Positions 30,171 through 40,216 of a stretch of DNA of 64,000 nt are shown one piece after another. The notes below the pieces were generated by a model. The model was not told the DNA's origin and did no database searches. It saw nothing but the letters and a program-made list of their open reading frames with translations. Source of the DNA: Edaphobacter lichenicola (GTDB lineage: Bacteria > Acidobacteriota > Terriglobia > Terriglobales > Acidobacteriaceae); contig NZ_JACHDY010000002.1 in NCBI RefSeq assembly GCF_014201315.1, positions 372,001 to 436,000 of the forward strand, given 5' to 3'. The first letter of the stretch is position 1, and each line of letters opens with the position of its first letter. The translations under genes were made by a program, and so were the position numbers.

Positions 30171-32057
30171 GTGACCGTTCATCATCGTTCTCGCCACGGT
30201 TCACCTTCCATCACCTTTGCTCTCTACGCGGCGCTTTTTTTGAGCACAGCGACATCAATCGCTCAGTCCACGACCCCAAACTCTCATTCAACCGACACAC
30301 AGTCTGACAAGCCTCAAGAGGGCGGCCAGGCTCCGGCAACGGGAGGATCAAACACCGGCGGCGCTCATCCCGCAGTTCTCGACGAAGAGAAGAGACCCAT
30401 CACCGCCGGAGGCTTTGTAAAGAGTGGCCCCATCATCTTTCAGGACATCGCCGCAAAAGCAGGACTAGCCTCATGGACCCACACGATGGGCACCCCCGAA
30501 AAAAAATTTATCATCGAAACAATCGGCTCTGGCATCGGGCTGATCGACTACGACAACGACGGCTGGCTCGATATCTATCTCGTCAACGGCTCAACCTACG
30601 ACGCCATCAGCGGCAAAGCAACTCCACCCCACGCTGCTCTCTTCCACAACAACCACGACGGCACTTTCACTGATGTCACCGCGAAGGCACACGTCACCAA
30701 TGACCGCTGGGGAATCGGCGTCGCCATCGCCGACTACGACAATGACGGCTGGCCCGACATCTACGTCACCAACTTCGGTAAGAACCGCCTCTACCACAAC
30801 AACCATGACGGAACCTTCACCGACGTCGCAGAGAAAGCCGGTGTCGCTCTCGGCAACTGGTCCACCGGCGCCACCTGGGGCGACTACGACGGCGATGGAC
30901 GGCTGGATCTCTTCGTTCCCGGCTACGTTCACTATGACCTCGCGAATCAGCCCGGATCTGGCGGCAAGGAAGTCTCCTACAGCTTCTGCCAGTTTCGCGG
31001 CGAGAAGGTCATGTGCGGTCCGCGTGGTCTCAAGGGAGAGCCAGACCATCTCTTCCACAACAACGGCGACGGCACCTTCACTGACGTCAGCGAGAAAGCC
31101 GGAGTCTCGGACAAAAACGGCTACTATGGTCTCTCCTCTGTCTTCGTCGATGTCAACAACGACGGCAAGCCCGACCTTCTAGTCGCGAACGATTCAACGC
31201 CGAACTACCTTTACATCAACAAAGGCGACGGTACCTTCGAGGACGCAAGCTACGCCTCCGGATACGCGCTCAATGAGAACGGCCGCGAAACAGCTTCCAT
31301 GGGCATCGCCACTGGCGACTACCGGAACAACGGCCTGCTCGACATCTACAACACCACATTTTCTGATGACTACAACCCACTCTACCGCAACGACGGCGAC
31401 GCCAATTTCACCGATATCAGCTACCAGATGGGCATCGCCGAGCCCACAATCCCGTTTCTCGGCTGGGGCACCGCATTCCTCGACTTCGACAACGACGGCT
31501 GGAAGGATCTGATCGTCGCGAACGGCCACGTCTATCCCCAGGTCGATCGCACATCCTGGGGAACCACCTGGGCCGAACGCCCGCTCCTCTTTCACAACAT
31601 CGACGGTAAAAAATTCGATCTCGAGCCTGCTGTAGAAGGCACGGCACTCGCAAGCCTCTACGTTGGCCGCGGCATGGCCGTCGGAGACCTCTTCAACGAT
31701 GGCAAGCTGGATGTTGTCATCAACGCCCTGGACCGTCACCCCGGCCTGCTCCGCAACGTCTCGCGAGACAATCATCATTGGATCGAACTGAAACTGGTAG
31801 GCGGCCCAAAGAGCCCTCGAGACGCCATCGGCTCCACGGTTTATCTCACAGCAGGAAGCCAGAAACAACGCGGCGACGTAACCTCTGGAGGGAGCTTCGC
31901 CTCCACCCACGACCCACGTCTACACTTCGGCCTCGGCGACATCACAACCATCGACTCCATTGAAGTTCACTGGCCAACCGGAACCAAAGAAAACTTCGCA
32001 GTCACCAAGGTTGACCAGATCGTCACCCTGACAGAAGGTAAAGGAACAAGATTCTAA
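30171..32057 (+). CDS. secreted CRTAC1 family protein
   Basis: A 628-residue protein. The GTG at 30171 has AAGGA seven bases upstream. A signal peptide (ITFALYAALFLSTATSIAQ) is followed by a low-complexity Gly/Thr/Pro stretch to about residue 75, then FG-GAP repeats (DYDNDGWLDIYLVNGSTYD, DYDGDGRLDLFVPGYVHYD) and an ASPIC/UnbV domain (TSGGSFASTHDPRLHFGLG). It is the most diverged of the four CRTAC1 proteins in the window. The 161 bases before it may carry its own promoter. The multiheme cytochrome gene follows. Confidence 0.93.
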   Translation: MTVHHRSRHGSPSITFALYAALFLSTATSIAQSTTPNSHSTDTQSDKPQEGGQAPATGGSNTGGAHPAVLDEEKRPITAGGFVKSGPIIFQDIAAKAGLASWTHTMGTPEKKFIIETIGSGIGLIDYDNDGWLDIYLVNGSTYDAISGKATPPHAALFHNNHDGTFTDVTAKAHVTNDRWGIGVAIADYDNDGWPDIYVTNFGKNRLYHNNHDGTFTDVAEKAGVALGNWSTGATWGDYDGDGRLDLFVPGYVHYDLANQPGSGGKEVSYSFCQFRGEKVMCGPRGLKGEPDHLFHNNGDGTFTDVSEKAGVSDKNGYYGLSSVFVDVNNDGKPDLLVANDSTPNYLYINKGDGTFEDASYASGYALNENGRETASMGIATGDYRNNGLLDIYNTTFSDDYNPLYRNDGDANFTDISYQMGIAEPTIPFLGWGTAFLDFDNDGWKDLIVANGHVYPQVDRTSWGTTWAERPLLFHNIDGKKFDLEPAVEGTALASLYVGRGMAVGDLFNDGKLDVVINALDRHPGLLRNVSRDNHHWIELKLVGGPKSPRDAIGSTVYLTAGSQKQRGDVTSGGSFASTHDPRLHFGLGDITTIDSIEVHWPTGTKENFAVTKVDQIVTLTEGKGTRF

Positions 32058-32153
32058 CTCCTCCCCCACCACTCAATCTTTTGATTGAGATCTCTACCAA
32101 CCCGTAGGACGATGGCCAACCGTCTTACCGCTTCAATAGAATTTACGATTGCC

Positions 32154-34373
32154 ATGAAAATGCCTTACAGCCGAGTCGTTCGCATCTTCTTCTGTACCGT
32201 GCTGTGCGGCGCAACCGCCTCCTTTTTCATTGCCTTGAAAGGCGACGGGGCCCATGCCTCCGATGCCGTCACTACCCCCACGCAACGTGAGGTTTACACC
32301 GAATCAGTCAAACAACATTACAACTTTCGATTCGGCATCGATCAGCCCTTCCTCCCGTCGAATGCAACTACCGACACCGGCCAATTCATCAATCCCAAAG
32401 CCTTCCCCACTGCCAAATACTGTAGTCACTGCCATCAAGAGGCGCACGCCGAGTGGCGTCAGTCCGCTCACGCCAACTCCTTTCGCGCCCCCTGGTACAT
32501 CAGAAACACAAACCTGCTCACCGCGGAAAAGGGAATTGAATACACCCGCCACTGCGAAGGTTGCCACAACCCAATCGCCCTCGTTTCAGGCGCGCTCACC
32601 AAAGGCTCGCCGGTAAATCGCAAGTTCGACGAAGATGGAATCACCTGCTCCGTCTGCCACTCCATCCAGAAGGTTGACGCCCGCGGCACAGGCAGCTACG
32701 TTCTCGCGCAGCCCGCAGCTCTGCTCGACGAGAACAATCAACCCATCTACGGCGAGGTCTCCGACAAGGAGATCCTCGCCCATCTCGACCGCCACTCAAA
32801 AGCCGTTATGAAGGACGTCTATCGCACCAGCAACTTTTGCGCTGCGTGTCACAAGGCCGCTCTTCCAAAACAACTGAACGACTACAAATGGCAGCGCGCA
32901 ATCTTCCTCTCCGACGAGTGGCAGCTCTCCTCCTTCGCAAAGCAGTCGCCGCTTCCCTTCTACGTAAAGGATCAGGTCTCTACCTGCCAGACCTGCCACA
33001 TGACCCGCGAAGATCTCACCACCTCCGACTCTGGCGCGAAAGAGGGCAAGCTGGCCTCTCATCGTTGGCTAGGCGCGAACACCGTCCTTCCCAAGTTCTA
33101 CAACTACGACACTCAGATGGAGAAGACTGTAGCCTTCCTCAAAGCAGGCGTCTTCAACGTCGATATCTTCGGCCTCGAGAAAAACGGAGACAAGATCATC
33201 GCGCCTCTCGGCAACGACCGCTTCACCGTCTCGCCCGGCGACCTCCTCACCGCCACGATCATCATTCAGAACAAAGGCATCGCACACAGCCACGTACCCG
33301 AGCAGCGCGACATGTATGAAAGCTGGGTCGAATTTGAGGCCAAGGACGCCTCCGGCCGCACCCTGATGCACTCCGGCGCAATCCAGCCCAACGGCGACCT
33401 CGACCCTCGCGCACACAGCTTCACCAATCGCCTCGTAAACACCAAAGGAGCTATCAACGATCTGCACCAGGTCTGGGATAATCGCGTGGTGGCTTACAAC
33501 AACACCATAGCCTCCGGCCGATCGCAGCTCGTCCGCTACCAATTCAAAGTACCCGCGGATGCAACCGGTCCCCTGACCGTCACAGCACGGGTCAACTATC
33601 GCCGATTCGATCAGCACTTCATGGACTTCGGAATGGGCAAGCACTACGAGATGCCGGTCGTTGCTATGTCCGAGCGCACACGCGCCTTCACCCTCGGCGA
33701 GAATCCCCCCGCGGTCGACCCTCAGGACAACAAGCTCTGGATGCGATGGAACAACTACGGCATCGCCATGCTGGACGCGCAGCAATATGCAGAGAGCGTC
33801 CGCGCCTTCGAGCAGGTCGCCAAACTTCGTCCCGACTACGCCGACGCCTTTACCAATATCGCCATCGCCAACTTCCAGTGGGAGCGCTACGAAGCCTCCC
33901 GCGTCGGCCTCAACAAAGCTCTCGCTCTCAGCCCGCACAACTCGCGCGCACTGTACTACCTCGCATTAGTCGAACGAAACCAAGGTCAGGTCGACAACGC
34001 CATCGCCGACCTCCGCGAAGTCATCACAAAATTCCCCAACTCACGCGACGCCCACAGGGAACTGGGCTTCTCTCTCTATCAGCAGCGCAAGTACGACGAA
34101 GCTCGCGCGGAGTACGAGACGCTCCAATCCATCGACCCCGACGACCTCGCCGCCCACTACATCCTCTCCATCGTCTACCGCCGTCTCGGCATGAAAGAAA
34201 AAGCCTCACACGAAGCAGCCATGTTTGCAGATCAAAAAGACGATCCCACAGCCAGCACCTACGCGCTCGAGTTTCTGCGCAAACACAACGAAGTCGCATC
34301 GGAGACCGTCCCCTGGCACACACACACAGATTTCCCCCCCGAGCCCGCCCACAACGGAACATCTGCTCAATGA
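32154..34373 (+). CDS. pentaheme c-type cytochrome fused to TPR domain
   Basis: A 739-residue exported protein. The ATG at 32154 gives the signal anchor MKMPYSRVVRIFFCTVL; an ATG at 32112 is also possible. Five CXXCH heme c motifs lie near residues 90 (CSHCH), 134 (CEGCH), 165 (CSVCH), 229 (CAACH) and 278 (CQTCH), a cytochrome c554-like arrangement. A beta-rich middle region (380-500) has no assigned fold, and residues 540-720 are TPR units (YYLALVERNQGQVDNAIADL). It should transfer electrons in the periplasm and bind a partner through the TPRs. Its stop overlaps the start of the small cytochrome gene. Confidence 0.92.
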   Translation: MKMPYSRVVRIFFCTVLCGATASFFIALKGDGAHASDAVTTPTQREVYTESVKQHYNFRFGIDQPFLPSNATTDTGQFINPKAFPTAKYCSHCHQEAHAEWRQSAHANSFRAPWYIRNTNLLTAEKGIEYTRHCEGCHNPIALVSGALTKGSPVNRKFDEDGITCSVCHSIQKVDARGTGSYVLAQPAALLDENNQPIYGEVSDKEILAHLDRHSKAVMKDVYRTSNFCAACHKAALPKQLNDYKWQRAIFLSDEWQLSSFAKQSPLPFYVKDQVSTCQTCHMTREDLTTSDSGAKEGKLASHRWLGANTVLPKFYNYDTQMEKTVAFLKAGVFNVDIFGLEKNGDKIIAPLGNDRFTVSPGDLLTATIIIQNKGIAHSHVPEQRDMYESWVEFEAKDASGRTLMHSGAIQPNGDLDPRAHSFTNRLVNTKGAINDLHQVWDNRVVAYNNTIASGRSQLVRYQFKVPADATGPLTVTARVNYRRFDQHFMDFGMGKHYEMPVVAMSERTRAFTLGENPPAVDPQDNKLWMRWNNYGIAMLDAQQYAESVRAFEQVAKLRPDYADAFTNIAIANFQWERYEASRVGLNKALALSPHNSRALYYLALVERNQGQVDNAIADLREVITKFPNSRDAHRELGFSLYQQRKYDEARAEYETLQSIDPDDLAAHYILSIVYRRLGMKEKASHEAAMFADQKDDPTASTYALEFLRKHNEVASETVPWHTHTDFPPEPAHNGTSAQ

Positions 34374-34687
34374 ATTTGCTGCGCTCGGCTTTCTTTTTGG
34401 CCCTCGCAGCCGCTTCCTGTCTTCCGGCATCCGCCGAGTCCGCGAAGCAGCGCGGAGCAGCATTGTTTGTGAATAACGGCTGCCAACACTGCCACACGAT
34501 CCGCAAGGCGGGTGGCGTTAAAGGTCCCGATCTCTCCGGAGTAGGCCGCACGCTCAACAAAACTCAGATCCGAACGCAGGTCCTCCAGGGTGGACACGAG
34601 ATGCCATCCTTCGCCGACATCCTGAAGACAGCTGAAGTGGATGACCTCGTCGCCTACCTTCACTCCTGCCGCGACAAAAGAAAATAA
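34370..34687 (+). CDS. small monoheme cytochrome c
   Basis: A 105-residue protein with a signal peptide (LLRSAFFLALAAASCLPASA), one heme motif (CQHCH near residue 38) and a methionine ligand candidate in GGHEMPSF near residue 78. The fold matches class I cytochrome c. The ATG lies inside the stop of the multiheme cytochrome gene (ATGA), so the two are made together, and it is likely the electron donor or acceptor of that protein. Confidence 0.93.
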   Translation: MNLLRSAFFLALAAASCLPASAESAKQRGAALFVNNGCQHCHTIRKAGGVKGPDLSGVGRTLNKTQIRTQVLQGGHEMPSFADILKTAEVDDLVAYLHSCRDKRK

Positions 34688-34746
34688 CCAGAAGCACTCC
34701 CGGATCTGGAAGACGTATCATCCAAGCTGAAGCGACCCCGGCCATC

Positions 34747-37743
34747 ATGCTTTCGCACGTATCGACCCTCCGCATGAACTTGCTCTCGCGCCTCCATCTC
34801 GTCGTGCGCTCGTCCCTCTTCTGGATGTCATGCGGAATCGCCGCTCTCTCGTTCACCGCCTACTCCCAGTCCCTTGATAACTTAGGCTATCAATCATGGT
34901 CTACAGAGAACGGCCTCCCGCAAAACAGCGTCCATCAAGTCTTCCAATCCACCGACGGTTACATCTGGATCGCAACCGAAGGCGGCGTAGCTCGCTTCAA
35001 TGGCATCGACTTCAAAGTCTTCAACCACGAAACCACTGACGAAATCACCAGCGATGACATCTGCTGCTTCGCCCAGAGTCACACGGGCCCACTCTGGATC
35101 GCAACCTCCGACGGTCTCCTCCAATACTCGGCAGGAACGTTTCACCGTTACTCCACCGCGAATGGACTACCCACAAGCCGCATCACCAACCTCGCCGCCG
35201 CAGAAGATGGCACACTCCTGATCCTCACCAGTGACGGCCTCGTCAGCTTTGACGGCCAGCATTTCGCCACCCTCTCCCTTCCATCCTCCGCCTCTCCATC
35301 TGCAATCACCACCGCTCGCGACGGCAGCGTCTGGATCGCATCGAACTCCGGAATCTTTCAATATCAGAGCGGCCGAGTTCTTCCTCAACCACTCAGCTCT
35401 CCCCCTACGCAAAAAGACATTACAGGCATCGGATTCTTCCCTGACCGCAGCCTCTGGTTGCGCACCGGAACCAGCATCACGATCCTGCAAAATGGCCAGA
35501 GCCACACTCTTCCGATACGCCGCGATCTACCAGCGGCACGCATACAGTCTTTCCTCGTCGACTCGCGAGGGCAGCTATGGATAGGTACTAGCAAAGGGCT
35601 CTTCACGCTCGACAACATTAGCAGCCATCCACAAGCCGTCCCCGCCCTCAGCTCCGACAGCATCCTCTCTCTCATGCAAGATGAAGAGGGAAATCTCTGG
35701 GTAGGAACAGAGACCAGCGGCCTCCAAATCCTGAGGCACAAAAACTTCCGCGCCATTCCTGCCCTCTTCGGTCTCCCCATCACGGCCATCACACAGGCAT
35801 CGGACGGCGCTCTATGGGCAGGCACCAGCAGCGACGGCCTCGACCGCTGGCAAGCGGGAACCGTTCAGCATCTTTCCACCCACACCGGCCTGCTCAGCGA
35901 AACGATCCTGGCCTTAGCCCCAGAAGAAAACGGTAGCATGTGGGTCGGCACCCCCGACGGTCTGAACTACATCAACGGCGCGAAGATCCGAACCTACACC
36001 TCTGCCGACGGGCTACCTGACGATCTTGTTCGCTCTCTGCTGAGCGACGATGACGGCTCACTCTGGATCGGCACCCGCCGCGGCCTGGCGCACTGGCAAA
36101 ACAACCAGTTCGTCACTCTCACGCAGACCGACGGTCTCGGAAGTGACCTTGTAGGCGCTCTTCTCCGAACTCATGCCCCATCCGAACATGATCTTTGGAT
36201 CGGAACACTCAATGGACTCTCGCGTCTGCGCGGCAGCACCATCACAACCTTCACAACAAAAGATGGACTCTCCGGCAACACCATCACCTCTCTCGCCGAA
36301 GATCCACACGGCACACTTTGGATCGGAACGAAAGCAACTGGACTCAGCGTCATGTCCACCACCGGTTTCACGTCCCTGCATCGAGACGACCTGCCCCAAA
36401 CCATCGACTCCATCCTCGAAGACGCCCGAGGCGACCTCTGGCTAAGTTCAGGTCGCGGCATCACGCGCGTCTCCGCTTCAGCGCTTATCAAATGCGGTTC
36501 GTCTTCAACCTGCGACCCTCATCCCGTCTCGTATGGCCGCGCCGATGGCATGCCAACCGAAGAAGCCTTCGGCGCGGGTCATCCCTCTGCATGGAGAACC
36601 GCAGAAGGACTACTCCTGTTCGCCACCCGCAAAGGTGTTGCCGTCACCGATCCCGTTCACCTCATAGAGAACCTCATCCCTCCCCCAGTCGTCATCGAGC
36701 AATTTACCGTAGACGGCGTCAAGATCCCCCTGAGAGCGGCAAAAAAAAATATCGCGCCCGGTCACACCAGTTTTGCGTTCGAATATGCCGGCCTCAGTTA
36801 CGTAGCTCCCGCCAAGATTCGCTACCGCTATATTCTCGAAGGATTCGACAAGCAATGGACCGAAGCCGGCTCGCGTCGTATCGCTTACTACACCAATCTT
36901 CCTCCGCGCCACTATCGCTTTCGCGTGCAGGCAGCGAACAATGACGGCGTATGGAATGAAATCGGAGCTCAGATTGCCTTCTCTGTGCAGCCGCCCTTCT
37001 ATCGCACCCTCTGGTTTCTCCTGCTGCTCCTCTTCCTCATCGCCACCATCGCACTCCTCCTCTACCGTCTCCGCGTTCGACGGCTTGAATCACAGTTCCA
37101 GGCAGTTCTCGCTGAGAGAACCCGCGTGGCCCGAGAGATTCACGACACCCTGGCCCAAAGCTTCGTCGGTATCTCCGTACAACTCGAACTCACCTCTCAG
37201 CTGCTGGCCCAGTCGCAGGTCTCCGCCGCCAGCCAACAGATAGACCGCACCAGAACTTACGTCAGGGAGGGACTTGCCGACGCTCGTCGCAGCATCTGGA
37301 ATCTTCGCGCAATTACCGCGCAGAACAGCCTGCCCACGCGGCTCACGCACCTTGCAGAACTGTGGAACCAAAAGAAACTCAACACCCGTCTCAATATCTC
37401 CGGCACCTACCGCCCTCTCGCCCAGTCTTTTGAAGATGAGATCTTTCGCATCGCCCAGGAGTCTCTGGCGAATGCAGCGCGCCACGCAAACGCGACTCAG
37501 GTATCCGCGGACCTCAACTACAATTCAACTCGATTAACATTAAGCATCTCCGACAACGGCAGCGGATTTTCGCTCATCGAGGGGTACCTCCCATCAAACG
37601 GCCACTTCGGCATAAAAGGCATGCACGAGCGCGCAGCTCAAATTCACGCTCGACTGACGATAAAGAGTTCTCCGGAAGATGGCACGACCGTCACCCTCGA
37701 AGCGCCCATCGCAGAAGGAAAAGAGACAGCAACCCATGGCTGA
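34747..37743 (+). CDS. two-component sensor kinase with beta-propeller sensor (Reg_prop, Y_Y_Y, HisKA_3, HATPase)
   Basis: A 998-residue kinase. After a signal/anchor segment, about residues 35-640 are two-component-regulator propeller repeats with the GLWIGT-type motif (for example GSLWIGTRRGLAHW), then a Y_Y_Y domain (RYILEGFDKQWTEAGSRRI). One membrane helix lies near 755-775 (FLLLLLFLIATIALLLY). Next come a HisKA_3 domain with phospho-acceptor His799 (REIHDTLAQS) and a HATPase_c domain (ISDNGSGF, GIKGMHERA). Such sensors read extracytoplasmic polysaccharide breakdown products in other phyla. Its last eight bases overlap the response-regulator gene. Confidence 0.94.
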   Translation: MLSHVSTLRMNLLSRLHLVVRSSLFWMSCGIAALSFTAYSQSLDNLGYQSWSTENGLPQNSVHQVFQSTDGYIWIATEGGVARFNGIDFKVFNHETTDEITSDDICCFAQSHTGPLWIATSDGLLQYSAGTFHRYSTANGLPTSRITNLAAAEDGTLLILTSDGLVSFDGQHFATLSLPSSASPSAITTARDGSVWIASNSGIFQYQSGRVLPQPLSSPPTQKDITGIGFFPDRSLWLRTGTSITILQNGQSHTLPIRRDLPAARIQSFLVDSRGQLWIGTSKGLFTLDNISSHPQAVPALSSDSILSLMQDEEGNLWVGTETSGLQILRHKNFRAIPALFGLPITAITQASDGALWAGTSSDGLDRWQAGTVQHLSTHTGLLSETILALAPEENGSMWVGTPDGLNYINGAKIRTYTSADGLPDDLVRSLLSDDDGSLWIGTRRGLAHWQNNQFVTLTQTDGLGSDLVGALLRTHAPSEHDLWIGTLNGLSRLRGSTITTFTTKDGLSGNTITSLAEDPHGTLWIGTKATGLSVMSTTGFTSLHRDDLPQTIDSILEDARGDLWLSSGRGITRVSASALIKCGSSSTCDPHPVSYGRADGMPTEEAFGAGHPSAWRTAEGLLLFATRKGVAVTDPVHLIENLIPPPVVIEQFTVDGVKIPLRAAKKNIAPGHTSFAFEYAGLSYVAPAKIRYRYILEGFDKQWTEAGSRRIAYYTNLPPRHYRFRVQAANNDGVWNEIGAQIAFSVQPPFYRTLWFLLLLLFLIATIALLLYRLRVRRLESQFQAVLAERTRVAREIHDTLAQSFVGISVQLELTSQLLAQSQVSAASQQIDRTRTYVREGLADARRSIWNLRAITAQNSLPTRLTHLAELWNQKKLNTRLNISGTYRPLAQSFEDEIFRIAQESLANAARHANATQVSADLNYNSTRLTLSISDNGSGFSLIEGYLPSNGHFGIKGMHERAAQIHARLTIKSSPEDGTTVTLEAPIAEGKETATHG

Positions 37744-38362
37744 ACGCATTCGAATCCTTGTAGTAGATGACCATCACGTCGTACGGCAGGGCCTCGTTGC
37801 TCTGCTCAACATCATGCCCAACATCGAAGTTGTAGGCGAAGCCAGCGACGGGCTCCAGGCAATCGAGCTCTACCGCACCCTGAAACCCGACATCACGCTG
37901 ATGGATCTGCAGCTTCCCAACCTCGGCGGAGTCGATGCCATCCTGAAGATTCGTGCCGACGACTCCGCCGCAAGATTCATCGTCCTCACCACCTTCGACG
38001 GAGACGAAGATATCTTCCGCTCCCTCCAGGCCGGCGCAAAAGCCTATCTCCTCAAAGGAATGACCGTGGACGAGCTCCTCTCCACTATCCAGGCCGTTCA
38101 CAGCGGAAGAACGCTGATCTCCCCCGCCATCGCAGAGAAACTCGCCGAAAGGATGAGCACGCAGGCCCTTACCAACCGCGAACTGAAAGTCCTGGAGCGC
38201 ATCGTAGCCGGCCGCGCCAACAAAGAGATCGCCTCCGACTTGAAGATCAGTGAAGCCACCGTCAAGTCACACATCAACAGCCTGCTCGGCAAACTCGGCG
38301 TCAGCGATCGCACTCACGCCGCGACCGTAGCTCTCCAGCGAGGTATCGTACATCTCAAATGA
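37736..38362 (+). CDS. NarL/FixJ-type response regulator
   Basis: A 208-residue regulator. The receiver has acidic pocket Asp11/Asp12, phospho-acceptor Asp57 (LMDLQLP) and the usual Thr/Lys region (VLTTFDGD, KGMTVDELL). A LuxR-type helix-turn-helix closes the protein (LTNRELKVLERIVAGRANKE). The ATG at 37736 overlaps the kinase gene end, which marks them as a cognate pair. It probably controls the upstream cytochrome/CRTAC1 genes, by inference. Confidence 0.95.
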   Translation: MAERIRILVVDDHHVVRQGLVALLNIMPNIEVVGEASDGLQAIELYRTLKPDITLMDLQLPNLGGVDAILKIRADDSAARFIVLTTFDGDEDIFRSLQAGAKAYLLKGMTVDELLSTIQAVHSGRTLISPAIAEKLAERMSTQALTNRELKVLERIVAGRANKEIASDLKISEATVKSHINSLLGKLGVSDRTHAATVALQRGIVHLK

Positions 38363-38898
38363 GACAGCACCCGATGAAGTCCTCTCTCTTAGTGCTCCTT
38401 CTGAGTCTCAGCCTCTCCTCTTTCGTCTTCTCTCAACCAAAGTCTGCCTGGCGCGCCGCGACTCCCTCAGAACTACAGGCTGTTTTGCCCGCCCGCGCGC
38501 CGGTTGAAAAGGAGCGTATCGAAACCGAGATGCGCACCGCCTCCGGCATCATCGACGCGCACGGAAAGATGATCGCAGGGGTTGTCCTCATCACAGCCGG
38601 GTACTCCGCCGACGGAAAATACTCTCACTACCTTTTAGTTCAGTCCCCCATCACCTTCGGAGACATCTCACTCACCGCCGGCAACTACGTCATCGGATGG
38701 CAGCGTGGTGAAAATGACCTCGTCGTCAAGTTCTACGAAGCAGTAACGGGTAAAGAACAGGGCACCGTCACCGCTCATCGTCTAGCAACGGGATCACGTG
38801 TAGAGTCCTTCCGCATCTGGCCGCCCTCAAACAACTCAATCCTTCAAATCGGCCGCTTCGCGATCCCCTACATCTTGGGAGAGCAATCCACAAAATGA
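38359..38898 (+). CDS. hypothetical secreted protein
   Basis: A 179-residue protein of no family known to me. It has a signal peptide (SSLLVLLLSLSLSSFVFSQ), followed by about 155 residues of mixed alpha/beta composition (SHYLLVQSPITFGDISLTAG). The ATG overlaps the response-regulator stop (ATGA); a second ATG at 38374 would give a shorter signal. Its coupling to the two-component pair suggests a periplasmic output or accessory role. Confidence 0.75.
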   Translation: MRQHPMKSSLLVLLLSLSLSSFVFSQPKSAWRAATPSELQAVLPARAPVEKERIETEMRTASGIIDAHGKMIAGVVLITAGYSADGKYSHYLLVQSPITFGDISLTAGNYVIGWQRGENDLVVKFYEAVTGKEQGTVTAHRLATGSRVESFRIWPPSNNSILQIGRFAIPYILGEQSTK

Positions 38899-39032
38899 CA
38901 CTTCGTCGAAACGAAGAGAGACGTCTCGACCTGGCCATCGGGCTCGATAACCGATATATATGACTTCCTCGCCACAACACCCCGAGGAACGAGAGCTTGT
39001 TATCAGTGCACAAGCACTGTACTTTAGACAGC

Positions 39033-40142
39033 ATGAAAACTGTTTGCGTGGTGATCCTCGCGGCGACACTGTTCGTCGCGAACGTGCTCCAGGCGCAGAG
39101 TGCGGCCATATGGGAGATCGGCCCCTTCACACGCCCGGCGAACGGCACTCCGGTCATCACTCCTCGTCCGCAATCCACCTTCACCGATCCTGTCCTCGGA
39201 GCCCCCGTTCCTTGGGAGGCTCTCCATACCTTCAATCCAGCAGCAATCGTTCGCAACGGTAAGGTATACGTCCTCTACCGGGCAGAAGATAACTCTGGAA
39301 CCATGCAGATCGGTGAACATACCTCACGGCTCGGTCTGGCGGAAAGCAAAGACGGTATTCACTTCATAAGGCGACCTGAGCCCGTCTTCTACCCATCCAA
39401 AGATGAGCAGCAATCGCGCGAATGGCCCGGAGGTGTCGAAGATCCGAGGATCGTCGAAACACCAGAAGGCAACTACGTCCTCACTTATACCCAATGGAAT
39501 CGCAGCACCTACTCCGTTGGAATCGCGACCTCAGACGACCTGACGCATTGGGTCAAGCATGGTCCGGCATTTACTGGCGCATCGAGCGGCAAGTATGACC
39601 AGCTCAAGTACAAATCAGCAGGAATCGTGACTCGTTTAGACAACGGACGACTCATCGCCGCGAAAATCAATGGAAAGTTCTGGATGTACTGGGGAGAGGG
39701 CGCCATCCATCTCGCCGCTTCCACCGATTTAATCCACTGGAGTCCCATAGAAAACGCTCAAGGCGATTCCATCGAAATCCTTCTTCCCCGTCCGTTACAC
39801 TTCGACAGCACCTTCCCTGAGACAGGTCCGCCACCAGTCCTCACAGCGAGGGGAATCGTCGTTCTGTATAACGGAAAAAATTCTGCGACAGAAGGCGATC
39901 CAGATCTCGGTCCTAATGCCTACGCTGCAGGGGAAGCGCTCTTTAGCGACAGCGATCCAGCGCATCTCATCGAACAGACGGAGCATCCGGTACTGAAGCC
40001 AACCATGCCTTATGAGAAAACCGGACAGTACGCTGCGGGCACAACCTTCGCCGAAGGCCTGGTCTACTTTCACAGCCGCTGGTTTCTTTACTACGGGTGT
40101 GCCGACTCTTTGGTATCCGTCGCCACGGCGCCCAATAAATAG
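39033..40142 (+). CDS. secreted GH130-like protein (beta-mannoside phosphorylase/hydrolase family)
   Basis: A 369-residue protein with a signal peptide (KTVCVVILAATLFVANVLQAQ) and a five-bladed propeller typical of GH130: FNPAAIVRNGKVYVLYRAED, SRLGLAESKDG, and WPGGVEDPRIVETPEGNYVL, which contains the putative catalytic Asp of the GGVEDPR motif. The family acts on beta-mannosides, by phosphorolysis in the cytoplasm or by hydrolysis outside it; an exported member more likely hydrolyses. No mannan genes are nearby. Confidence 0.85.
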   Translation: MKTVCVVILAATLFVANVLQAQSAAIWEIGPFTRPANGTPVITPRPQSTFTDPVLGAPVPWEALHTFNPAAIVRNGKVYVLYRAEDNSGTMQIGEHTSRLGLAESKDGIHFIRRPEPVFYPSKDEQQSREWPGGVEDPRIVETPEGNYVLTYTQWNRSTYSVGIATSDDLTHWVKHGPAFTGASSGKYDQLKYKSAGIVTRLDNGRLIAAKINGKFWMYWGEGAIHLAASTDLIHWSPIENAQGDSIEILLPRPLHFDSTFPETGPPPVLTARGIVVLYNGKNSATEGDPDLGPNAYAAGEALFSDSDPAHLIEQTEHPVLKPTMPYEKTGQYAAGTTFAEGLVYFHSRWFLYYGCADSLVSVATAPNK

Positions 40143-40216
40143 TACTCACTCCCAGCTAATAGGAAGCCGCACATTCCAATAAAAGGTGCTGGCGAAACAA
40201 CCCTGTTTCAAACTGG

